Shown piece after piece: positions 6,086-13,220 of a DNA stretch of 17,915 nt (its first letter is position 1; every line of letters begins with the position of its first letter). The position numbers and the translations under genes were made by a program. The notes beneath the pieces were generated by a model. It did no database searches. It had not been told where the DNA came from and saw only the letters and a program-made list of their open reading frames with translations. The DNA comes from CAYGZM01 sp964354365 (lineage in GTDB: Bacteria > Planctomycetota > Phycisphaerae > Sedimentisphaerales > Anaerobacaceae): positions 1 to 17,915 of the forward strand of contig CAYGZM010000072.1 in NCBI GenBank assembly GCA_964354365.1, given 5' to 3'.

Positions 6086-7660
6086 ATGGGCAAGGCGGGT
6101 TTTTCGAGAAAATTCCGGGGTATCTTTCTTCTTGCAGCAGCGCTCTTAGGCTCCGTTACCGCTTGGGGCAAGGTGATATACGTCGATGCCGACGCACCCG
6201 GAGCCAATGACGGCACGAAGTGGGAGAATGCGTATTTTTACCTGCAGGATGCGTTGATGTTCGCTGTCGGCGGCGATGAGATTCGGGTGGCGCAGGGCGT
6301 CTATAAACCCGACGATTTCGTCTTGAGCGACCGGCCGAGCAGTGGCCGGGAGGAAACCTTCCAACTCATTAACGGCGTCGCCCTGAAAGGCGGCTACGCC
6401 GGATTCGGTGAGCCGGATCCCAACGCGCGGGATGTCGTGCTTTATGAAACTGTTCTGAGCGGCGACCTTGCAGGTAACGACATCGACGTAAACGATTCGG
6501 CTGATTTAATGTACGAGCCATCGCGAGCCGAGAACAGCTTTCACGTTGTTACGGCAGACGGAACAGAAATCGTTCCGTCAACTGTCCTGGACGGGTTTAC
6601 GATTACGGGGGGGAATGCGAACGGCGCTTGGGAGGAGGGCGACGGAGACGGGGGCGGCATACTCTGCTACGAGAGCAGTCCGACTATTATGAATTGCGTT
6701 ATTCACGGGAACTCAGCGGGGTATCTCGGTCATGGGGGAGGAATGATCAATCAATCGGGCAGTCCAACCCTGACGAACTGCACTTTCCGCGGGAACTTGG
6801 CAGACCGGTACGGAGGGGGAATGATCAATTACCTCGGCAGTGCGACATTAGTTGAATGCAGGTTCATTGGAAATACGACGCGGTCTGCCGGGGGTGGGGT
6901 GTTTAACTGGAGCAGCGAAGTGAGCCTGACGAAGTGCGTGCTGAGCGGGAATTCGGCGTCGAAGGACTCCGGCGGCGGGATGCTCAGCGATGACAGCAGC
7001 GTGACGTTGAGGAATTGCATGTTCATCGGGAATTGGAGCCGGCGCAACGGGGGCGGGCTGTATATTTATGACAAGACCACAAGACTAAGCAACTGCACAT
7101 TCAGCGGGAACTCAGCGGGCGGCAGAGGCGGGGGGATATACAACTACAGCGGGTATGCAGAGCTGGGGGGCTGCATTGTATGGGGCAACTTGGACTCGGA
7201 AATAGACGGTTCCGCCACAGCAACGTACAGTGACATAAGGGGGGGCTTGCCCGGCGAAGGGAATATCGATACAGACCCGTGTTTTGCCGAGGCCGGTTAT
7301 TGGTACACGAATGGCACACCAGATGATGCGAATGACGATTTCTGGGTTGATGGGGACTACCACCTGAAATCCCAGGCGGGAAGATGGGACGCCAACGAGG
7401 GACGATGGGTAGTGGACGACGTGACGAGTCCGTGCATCGATGCAGGAGATCAGTTGACTCCAATAATGTACGAGCCGTTCCCGAACGGGGGAATAGTGAA
7501 TATGGGGGCGTACGGCGGGACCGCGGAGGCGAGTAAGTCGTATTTCGGGGAACCGCCTTGCGAGACAATCGTGGCGGGAGATATCAACGGAGATTGCCTG
7601 ACCGATTTCAGAGACTTCTACCTATTGGCCCTGCACTGGATGGAAGACCATAATCCCTGA
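6086..7660 (+). CDS. Secreted parallel beta-helix protein with Cys ladder and dockerin-like tail
   Basis: 524 residues; ATG at 6086 follows GGAGG with 8 nt spacing. Residues 11-28 are a Sec signal peptide (FRGIFLLAAALLGSVTAWG). Residues 29-125 resemble the start of Pmp/choice-of-anchor beta-helix proteins (VIYVDADAPGANDGTKW..LQDAL). Residues 168-370 are seven rungs of the type GGG-x-NC-x-F-x-GN with cysteines at 204, 232, 258, 284, 311, 337 and 363, spaced 26-28 residues. A sequence ending CIDAGD and MGAYGGT (after residue 440) is the usual cap of this family. The end, GDINGDCLTDFRDFYLLALHW, holds a calcium loop with D499, N501, D503, D507 and D510, as in single dockerin-type repeats common in Planctomycetota exoproteins. 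Probably an exported carbohydrate-binding or surface protein; no catalytic residue can be named. It is a single-gene unit, convergent with the next gene. Confidence 0.88.
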   Translation: MGKAGFSRKFRGIFLLAAALLGSVTAWGKVIYVDADAPGANDGTKWENAYFYLQDALMFAVGGDEIRVAQGVYKPDDFVLSDRPSSGREETFQLINGVALKGGYAGFGEPDPNARDVVLYETVLSGDLAGNDIDVNDSADLMYEPSRAENSFHVVTADGTEIVPSTVLDGFTITGGNANGAWEEGDGDGGGILCYESSPTIMNCVIHGNSAGYLGHGGGMINQSGSPTLTNCTFRGNLADRYGGGMINYLGSATLVECRFIGNTTRSAGGGVFNWSSEVSLTKCVLSGNSASKDSGGGMLSDDSSVTLRNCMFIGNWSRRNGGGLYIYDKTTRLSNCTFSGNSAGGRGGGIYNYSGYAELGGCIVWGNLDSEIDGSATATYSDIRGGLPGEGNIDTDPCFAEAGYWYTNGTPDDANDDFWVDGDYHLKSQAGRWDANEGRWVVDDVTSPCIDAGDQLTPIMYEPFPNGGIVNMGAYGGTAEASKSYFGEPPCETIVAGDINGDCLTDFRDFYLLALHWMEDHNP

Positions 7661-7685
7661 CAAGCGACGAGGCCAAGGTCCGGCT

Positions 7686-8957
7686 TTAACGTCGTACTCG
7701 CGGGCAGGCTTCGGTGGTTAGATCGCCTTTTGTGGTTAGGACGTAACGGCAGTTTGCCAGGGCGGCGGCGGCCCAAGGTGTCGAGACGAGGGGGTCGTCC
7801 TCTTTTGCGTCGGTAAATCGGTTTACCCAGGAGCCGTCCGGCCTTTGCAGGTCCATTACCTTGTCGGCAAGGACCTCGGCCCAGTTCACCGGCCCGGCTT
7901 CGCTTGGCACCTCCCGGATGCCGAGGCGGGTGAAGGCATGAGCGACAGACCAGAGGTAGTAGTAATAGGTCGCGCCCCGCAGGACCTCACGGCCCTCGGC
8001 AAAGGCGCCGGGATTGGTCTCGACGGTGAAATTATCTTCGAGCCACTTTCTGCCCGCGACGACGCGCGGGTGGTCGGGGCCGAGCCCGCAACCCAACAAG
8101 GCGCGGACTCCGTCGGCGGTCATGCTGCCATAAGAATGGAACCTTTCTCGGCCGAAGCGGTCGGTCCCGGCGATTCCGGCCTTGTTCTCAAGTGCATCGC
8201 CCGGCCGAAAGAAAAAGCCGCCGTCGTCAAAACGCTCATCGGACCGGGCCGGGTCGTCGGAAAAGTTCTGACATTTCTTGACGAAGATCAGAATATCCTC
8301 CCATATCGGGTCATCCCGCTGGACCTTCGCCGAGTGGAGCGCGCCGATCCCGAAGATTGTGGCGGTGAGATTGGATTCGCAAAATGCGCATTTCAGCTGG
8401 CCCGGCGCGGGCTTTTTGGGAATGTCCAGCGCGAATCCCCAGCCGCCGTAGTCGGCGTCGGCCGGATCCCAGCCGAGCGAGCTACTGAGCCGTCGCGCGA
8501 GCAGAAAGGCCAGCCAGGCGGCCTGGGTCTCTTTATGTTCCTCGGCCTTGTCCAGCAGGACGACGACGCGGCTGGCCGAGGCGGCGGTATAGACGGGGAA
8601 ATTCAAGCCGTGCTCGCCGAGGCGAATATTGCCGTCTTCATCCACCATGTCCATAACATACCGGGCGCCTTTGCGAAACGAACCTTGCATCCGCACTCCG
8701 CCCTGCGGGAGGAAGAGCAGGCAGCTCATGATGTAGGGCGTGAGGGTCGGGCCATCGCGAAAGCAGCCGTACGTCTCCGACCGCCACGCCCCATCTTCGG
8801 ATTGCTTTGCCATCAAGTATTCGACGGCCTTGGTCAGCGAATCGTCGATGCGCTCCACTCGCGTCTGCCGGGCTCGGCCGCAGCCTGCAATCGTCAAGGC
8901 AGTAAGAGCCAGGCACACTAACGTTTTGAACTTATGATTCGCCCGCATCATTTCCAT
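7686..8957 (-). CDS. Lipoprotein with prenyltransferase/squalene-cyclase-like alpha/alpha toroid
   Basis: 423 residues. ATG at 8957 has AAGGAG (8966-8971) 8 nt upstream; that site lies in the last codons of the preceding gene, whose stop is only 4 nt away, so translation is probably coupled. Residues 10-26 form a lipoprotein signal with lipobox IAGC and C26 as lipidation site. The body repeats the QW-like motifs of the terpenoid-cyclase/prenyltransferase toroid fold: QSEDGAW (52-58), YGGWGF (170-175), RFDDGGFFF (242-250), YGSMTADGVRALL (276-288) and QRPDGSW (371-377). The cyclase acid motif DxDD is not seen, so terpene chemistry is unlikely. C190-x2-C193 (no following His) could bind metal or form a disulphide. 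This family recurs in Planctomycetota with no assigned reaction. It closes the VIT/vWA cluster and converges on the beta-helix gene, with 25 nt between them and no clear terminator. Confidence 0.85.
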   Translation of the reverse strand: MEMMRANHKFKTLVCLALTALTIAGCGRARQTRVERIDDSLTKAVEYLMAKQSEDGAWRSETYGCFRDGPTLTPYIMSCLLFLPQGGVRMQGSFRKGARYVMDMVDEDGNIRLGEHGLNFPVYTAASASRVVVLLDKAEEHKETQAAWLAFLLARRLSSSLGWDPADADYGGWGFALDIPKKPAPGQLKCAFCESNLTATIFGIGALHSAKVQRDDPIWEDILIFVKKCQNFSDDPARSDERFDDGGFFFRPGDALENKAGIAGTDRFGRERFHSYGSMTADGVRALLGCGLGPDHPRVVAGRKWLEDNFTVETNPGAFAEGREVLRGATYYYYLWSVAHAFTRLGIREVPSEAGPVNWAEVLADKVMDLQRPDGSWVNRFTDAKEDDPLVSTPWAAAALANCRYVLTTKGDLTTEACPRVRR

Positions 8958-8961
8958 TTAC

Positions 8962-10257
8962 TTATCTCCTTTTGATTTCGGCGGCCACCGGCACCGGAGC
9001 GCGGTCTGTCATCAAAACAAGAAGTGCCGCCGACGTACAGAACGTCCGCCCGGTTATGCAGTGATGGCCCGTCCAGCTTCCGTCGTTGTTCTGGATGCGG
9101 TCGAGGTTGGCGGTGATTTCCTTGTCCCACTTCTTCCATTCCTCTGTGCCCTTGACCACGAGGCTCTCGCCTATATTCATATAGCTGAGGAATTCCTCTC
9201 CGCCGTTGGAGCCGAAGCCCGCAATGAACTGCTTGTCGTCGAGCTTCTTGACGATGGCCTCGCGGGCCGACTGCAGGGTCTGCTCGTTCTCGTCGAATCG
9301 CTCGAGGGTGGCTTTGGCCTTCTGCCGCTCGGGCTCGGTGGTGGCCTCGCTGAGCTGCTTTTGAACATCTTTTCTGCGGGCGTCGTTGGTGTTGTCGGAA
9401 TCCTGCATCGAGCCGAGGGCCGAGGCGCTGGCATACAGGTCCACGCCCGCCGAGCCGGCAGAACTGAACTTGCCCGATTTCTGATCGAACTGGTCGCGCG
9501 CATAATCCTCGAGCCTGGCCCGCACCTCTTCATCCACCTTCCCGCTGACCTGGGCCATCCGGTTCAATCCCTTCGTGGCCATCGAGACCGACAGGGCATT
9601 GGCCCAGCCCTGGCCGCCGAATGTCCCGTCCGCGTGCTGGTTGGTCTCGATTTTGTCCATGACCTTGTTGAAGCCGTCGGCGAGTTCCTGCTCGCTCTGC
9701 TTATCGGGCATCTTACCGGTGACTTCGGCAAATACCATAGAGGCGAGAAAAGTATCGATATAGGTGCCAAGTTTCATTTGGAGACGAGTTCCCTGAATTC
9801 GAGTAACAAAGAGCGAGTTGGCATCCGACTCCTGGACTTCGCTTATGACGAACTTGACGCCGGCAAGTATGTTCCTGGCGTATTGTCCCTTGCTCGGGGT
9901 GCTGCCGGAGCGAATTAGCGCCAGGAGTGCGGCACAGGTATCGCCGACATTGGGCGTGTCCTTGAGCTGGTCCATGCTATTGCCCATCTGAGTGGACTCC
10001 TCGCCCTGGCTCCAGCCGCCGCTTTTATCCTGATGCTCTACGAGCCATCGCAAGCCCTTCTCGACGTTCTCGCTCAACGGCTTGGGCTTGACGGCAGGCG
10101 CCCACTTGACCGCCTTGGCCGGGGCCTCGTCGCTATTCTTGTCAACATTTTCCTTGAGCGGCTTGACGGCCACCTTCTCCGACCCAAACGCCGCGGGCGC
10201 CTCGATAAACATCATACCCACAATCAGCGTCACTATAATAAGAATCCATTTACACAT
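8962..10257 (-). CDS. Exported alpha/alpha-toroid (prenyltransferase/squalene oxidase repeat) protein
   Basis: 431 residues. The start is taken as ATG 10257 (MCKWILII), because GGG with 7-nt spacing precedes it and the signal peptide begins there; an upstream in-frame TTG at 10290 only adds charged residues. The signal peptide is residues 3-25, with likely cleavage after AFG. A short duplicated motif, KPLKENVDK (32-40) and KPLSENVEK (59-67), precedes the toroid. Toroid motifs are VEHQDKSGGW (73-82), NQHADGTFGGQGW (206-218) and QNNDGSWTGHH (389-399). Between them, residues 286-345 are highly charged and probably a helical insert, unusual for this fold. There is no DxDD cyclase motif and no CGEQ thioester. 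It is a paralogue-like partner of the downstream lipoprotein and shares its operon. Molecular role unknown; a protein-binding scaffold is more likely than an isoprenoid enzyme. Confidence 0.82.
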   Translation of the reverse strand: MCKWILIIVTLIVGMMFIEAPAAFGSEKVAVKPLKENVDKNSDEAPAKAVKWAPAVKPKPLSENVEKGLRWLVEHQDKSGGWSQGEESTQMGNSMDQLKDTPNVGDTCAALLALIRSGSTPSKGQYARNILAGVKFVISEVQESDANSLFVTRIQGTRLQMKLGTYIDTFLASMVFAEVTGKMPDKQSEQELADGFNKVMDKIETNQHADGTFGGQGWANALSVSMATKGLNRMAQVSGKVDEEVRARLEDYARDQFDQKSGKFSSAGSAGVDLYASASALGSMQDSDNTNDARRKDVQKQLSEATTEPERQKAKATLERFDENEQTLQSAREAIVKKLDDKQFIAGFGSNGGEEFLSYMNIGESLVVKGTEEWKKWDKEITANLDRIQNNDGSWTGHHCITGRTFCTSAALLVLMTDRAPVPVAAEIKRR

Positions 10258-10336
10258 TGTTCTGCCCTTTCGTCTGTCTGTCAACAACAACTACTAACCT
10301 GCTTGTCCGACTGTCACAATAACCACATTCCACGAT

Positions 10337-10345
10337 CTATTATCA
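10337..10345 (-). other. Three consecutive stop codons ending the truncated vWA gene
   Basis: On the minus strand TGA (10345-10343), TAA (10342-10340) and TAG (10339-10337) follow one another in the reading frame of the vWA gene. Confidence 0.95.
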
Positions 10346-10726
10346 ATCACCCTTATCGGTTGTGAACGGCACTATCTGCCTGATATACCCATCCGTCACC
10401 GCCAGCGTGCTCTTGCCGTACTCATAAAGCGCGACCTGCACCTGCGGCTCGACGCCGCCTCTCTTGGCGAATATGAACTCATTCACAATCGCCCAAAGCT
10501 CCGCCCTGGCCTGGTCGATCAGCCCCGACATACTGCTGCTGGTATCCAATAGCACCGCAATTTGAACCAACGGCTTCTTCTGGCCGATTCGCTCGACCGC
10601 TATCGCCGGGGCGGTCTCAGGCCGCACCTTGTTTATCGCCACCCTCTCCTCACCGCAAGCTGTCCCGGCCGCGCACAACCCAATCACCAACCCAATCAGA
10701 CTAATTGTCAACGTCGCCTTTTTCAT
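10343..10726 (-). CDS. Truncated vWA-domain protein (N-terminal half of domain)
   Basis: 127 residues; ATG at 10726 follows AAAGGG with about 8 nt spacing. Residues 1-24 are a signal peptide, with C24 a doubtful lipid site. Residues 53-127 start a von Willebrand A domain: VQIAVLLDTSSSM (54-66) carries the first MIDAS motif D61-x-S63-x-S65, then IDQARAELWAIVNEF, QVQVALYEYG and GYIRQIVPFTTD. In intact planctomycete relatives, as I recall the family, a 'DKVSEALF...' helix and the rest of the domain follow PFTTD; here the frame ends at once in TGA-TAA-TAG. The second and third metal-binding parts (Thr and Asp) are therefore absent and the domain cannot fold normally. No remainder is visible in the 85 nt before the next gene. 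Probably a decayed gene, 32 nt downstream of the VIT-vWA gene. Confidence 0.75.
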   Translation of the reverse strand: MKKATLTISLIGLVIGLCAAGTACGEERVAINKVRPETAPAIAVERIGQKKPLVQIAVLLDTSSSMSGLIDQARAELWAIVNEFIFAKRGGVEPQVQVALYEYGKSTLAVTDGYIRQIVPFTTDKGD

Positions 10727-10758
10727 TTTCGTGCCCTTTCATAGTATCAACCGTCGGT

Positions 10759-13038
10759 CTAATTCGTATTCCGCACAAGCACCGGCTCGCCATCAACCAT
10801 CAGCAGTATGTCGCCGCGAAGGGCGATGCTGCCCTGGCGATTCTCCTTGGCCAGCTTTTCGGCCAGTTCGATGAATTCCTGAGACCCGAATTCGATGACC
10901 TTGGCTGGGGTAAGCTGCGCTTCTTTTTCGACCAGATTGCTATCGACCCAGCGATTCCCGCGACGATAGTACGCCCGGTCGTTTATCTGCTGGATGTTCG
11001 CGATCGAGACCCGCTCCATCCGGTCGTTGTAGTACTCGTTTCGCATGTTCAAGGTCTCCTGGCTCTTCTGGCCCATTATGTTGAAACTCTGACTGACGGA
11101 GTCGGCACCGGACCGCGACCGCATCGCACGGCTCTCGAGCGAGCTGGAGGCCTCCCGCAGCACCTCGACCCTGTCGGCGAGGTCGGTGCCTTCCCTGGCG
11201 AGAAAGGCCGTGTACTCAGTCAATATCCCGAACTCCGTCGAGAGGCGCACAATCTCATCGACAAGCTCCTTGACCTTTGGGTCGTTCTTCGAGACGGCGG
11301 CATCGGCCCCCATCTGGCGAACCGCGTCAATCAGCTCGGCAATTTTTCTGCTGGCCCAGAGCCGAGGAACAAAGCCGTTGCGCGTATCGGCCTTGTCGAA
11401 ATCAAAGGTGAACTTGAATTTCCGCTCCTTGCCCATATAGTTGCCGCTGATCTTGAATGTAATCGGCTCTTCGCCCACGTACTGCCCCAACAGAACGAGC
11501 TGGTCTGCCTCGAAAAGGTCCGGCAGCTTCTGAGGCATAATGTCTCGCGTCCGCCCAACCGCCGGCTCGCCGTCCTTGCCGAGCACATCCAACTGCGCAT
11601 CGGCCAGGACGGGTCCAGTCAGACGCTTGAAGACCTTGCCGATCTTTACCTCGACGTCTTCCTTAGGCAGGACAAACTCCGCCTTCGCCCGCGACTCATC
11701 TGCGATCTTCTCCAAAAGCGGGGCATTGACATCGACGCCCACGCCAAAGGTGAACACCCGCCGCTTGTGCGGATTCGACTTTGCCACCAGCTCGCGAATG
11801 GCAATCTCGGATGTATTCCCGACCGTCGGCAGGCCGTCCGTAAGAAACAGCACTATCGGCAGCATCCCTTCGGCCGGCTCCTGTTCGAGAGCTGCCTTCA
11901 GCGCATCGTGTATGTTGGTCCCGCCTGTGGCCGCGATGCCATCGATGTACGCCCGCGCCGCAGCCTCGTTGTCCTTGTTCTTTGTTACAGGCTTGGCCGA
12001 GAACCACTCCACCGTATTGTTGTAGATAATAATGTTGAACGCCTCGCCGTTTTCGAGCGCGGCGATAATCTGCAGCGCAGCCTCTTTGACCTGTTCAATC
12101 TTCTCGTTTCGCATGCTGCCCGAACGGTCGATAACCAGGGTCAGCTCCCTCTTGATTGCAGGCGCATCGCCTGCGCGGGCCAATTCTGCGGGCAATCCGG
12201 CAAGCAGAAGGAAGTACCCTCCGCCGACCTTCTTTTCGGGATACGCGAACAGCGAAGCCGTCACGCCGTCTTCCTGGACCAAATACGAGAGCCGAAACGC
12301 ACCCGGCTCCCTCTCGGCATCCACTGCAATCTTGACCGTCATCTGCATATCGCTCTGGCGCTCAATCTCCAGCTTGTGGCTGGCCGAATAGACTGTGGAT
12401 ATGGGGCGCTTTGCCCGGATATTGGCCGTCACCTTCCACGGCACCGCGTATTGCAGCGACTCGGTCCTCGGCAGAACGTAGTCCAGGCGGTTGCCGTCAA
12501 CCTCCAGAAGATGCTCGTAAGTCAGGCGGACCTTCTGCTTGCCCTGCGCCTCAACGGGAAAGACGCTGGAGCGAATAAGGTTATACCCGATGAACTCCAC
12601 GAGGGCCGGGTCGCGTATCTTAGAGACAAGCTGCTGGTAAATCCTCCTGGCTTCTTCCTTGGCCAGCACCTGCGCAGTTATCATTCCTCCCGGCCCATCG
12701 TAGGCAAAGCCGCGTACAACCGCCCCATCGGGCACGGGCACAATCAATTCGGCCTCCTGCCGGCTGTTGCTCGTATTCTGCAGTCGAATCTCAATCGTGG
12801 TGGTCGCGGTGCTCTCCAAGATATCGACTAACACGGTGACGTCGGTTATCTCGATAGCGCCGCGGCGCTCCGGGGCAAAGGCAATCGCCCTGCTCTGCGG
12901 CACAATGACATTTGACGCCAACGGCCGAACGCCTATGTGATTGAGCTGCCCCCGGACCGATCCTGCCGCAAATGCAAGCAGTACCGCCACAAAACCTAAG
13001 CCGTTCAGGTTTGACAGTTTCGTCTTTGTACCCGCCAT
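10759..13038 (-). CDS. VIT and vWA domain exported protein
   Basis: 759 residues. ATG at 13038 is chosen because AAGGAG (13046-13051) lies 7 nt upstream and a signal peptide (residues 10-30) follows; the open frame continues upstream to 13239 but reads into the divergent promoter region. Residues about 60-185 form a VIT domain (IEITDVTVLVDILES, TTIEIRLQNTS, ELIVPVPDGAVVRGF, EARRIYQQL). Residues 297-475 form a vWA domain with a complete MIDAS: D304-x-S306-x-S308, T374 in GGTN and D401 in LTDG. This layout is that of inter-alpha-trypsin-inhibitor heavy-chain-like proteins, which bind partners through a divalent metal. The C-terminal 280 residues are helix-rich with one conserved-looking block (LSTEFGILTEYTAFL). 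No C-terminal anchor is seen, so it is probably periplasmic or secreted. First gene of the minus-strand cluster. Confidence 0.92.
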   Translation of the reverse strand: MAGTKTKLSNLNGLGFVAVLLAFAAGSVRGQLNHIGVRPLASNVIVPQSRAIAFAPERRGAIEITDVTVLVDILESTATTTIEIRLQNTSNSRQEAELIVPVPDGAVVRGFAYDGPGGMITAQVLAKEEARRIYQQLVSKIRDPALVEFIGYNLIRSSVFPVEAQGKQKVRLTYEHLLEVDGNRLDYVLPRTESLQYAVPWKVTANIRAKRPISTVYSASHKLEIERQSDMQMTVKIAVDAEREPGAFRLSYLVQEDGVTASLFAYPEKKVGGGYFLLLAGLPAELARAGDAPAIKRELTLVIDRSGSMRNEKIEQVKEAALQIIAALENGEAFNIIIYNNTVEWFSAKPVTKNKDNEAAARAYIDGIAATGGTNIHDALKAALEQEPAEGMLPIVLFLTDGLPTVGNTSEIAIRELVAKSNPHKRRVFTFGVGVDVNAPLLEKIADESRAKAEFVLPKEDVEVKIGKVFKRLTGPVLADAQLDVLGKDGEPAVGRTRDIMPQKLPDLFEADQLVLLGQYVGEEPITFKISGNYMGKERKFKFTFDFDKADTRNGFVPRLWASRKIAELIDAVRQMGADAAVSKNDPKVKELVDEIVRLSTEFGILTEYTAFLAREGTDLADRVEVLREASSSLESRAMRSRSGADSVSQSFNIMGQKSQETLNMRNEYYNDRMERVSIANIQQINDRAYYRRGNRWVDSNLVEKEAQLTPAKVIEFGSQEFIELAEKLAKENRQGSIALRGDILLMVDGEPVLVRNTN

Positions 13039-13045
13039 TTCAAGT

Positions 13046-13051
13046 CTCCTT
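13046..13051 (-). promoter_or_regulatory. Ribosome binding site fixing the VIT-vWA start
   Basis: AAGGAG on the minus strand, 7 nt before ATG 13038. It rules out the longer open frame that begins at 13239. Confidence 0.75.
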
Positions 13052-13184
13052 AATTTGTGTTGATCAATCAAATCGCCTACATATAATATAACGCGAAAAC
13101 GCCTCTGGGTTTTGTAAATAGCCTGTAAAAACCGGTCCGCCGCGAACATTCCGTTTGCTATGTAAGGAATCCGTAAAATCCAGT

Positions 13185-13214
13185 CTGTCATTGCTGCGGC
13201 ATCTATGGTATTAT
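13185..13214 (+). promoter_or_regulatory. Candidate promoter for a leaderless GH28-like transcript
   Basis: CTGTCA (13185-13190), an 18-nt spacer, then TATTAT (13209-13214). The predicted start point falls at or next to the ATG at 13221, and no Shine-Dalgarno sequence precedes that ATG; both facts fit a leaderless message. Confidence 0.35.
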
Positions 13215-13220
13215 TTCGTG

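Larger units (their letters stand above)
13039..13220. other. Divergent promoter region between VIT-vWA and GH28-like genes
   Basis: 182 nt between two divergent start codons. For the leftward gene, TATATT on the minus strand (13090-13085) is a possible -10 box, but I find no good -35. For the rightward gene see the promoter at 13185-13214. Two related 21-nt segments, at 13113-13133 and 13161-13181, begin TGTAA and end GTAAAAnCC, 15 of 21 bases alike and 48 bp apart; they could be regulator half-sites. Confidence 0.4.

Noticed and set aside
7661..7685. Bidirectional terminator between the convergent beta-helix and lipoprotein genes
   Set aside because: Only 25 nt, with no stable stem and no T-run on either strand.
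8375..8400. Cys-x2-Cys in the lipoprotein toroid as a haem site
   Set aside because: The motif reads CAFCE; a c-type haem site needs a His directly after the second Cys.
7845..8921. 358-codon plus-strand frame
   Set aside because: Antisense to the lipoprotein toroid gene; no family resemblance.
7686..10257. Thioester (CGEQ) motif in the toroid proteins, as in alpha-2-macroglobulin
   Set aside because: Neither protein contains CGEQ or a similar Cys-x-x-Gln in a suitable position.
10705..12831. Open frame of 708 codons on the plus strand
   Set aside because: It lies wholly antisense to the VIT-vWA and vWA genes, whose domains are clear. Its product has no recognisable fold and reflects the codon bias of the opposite strand.
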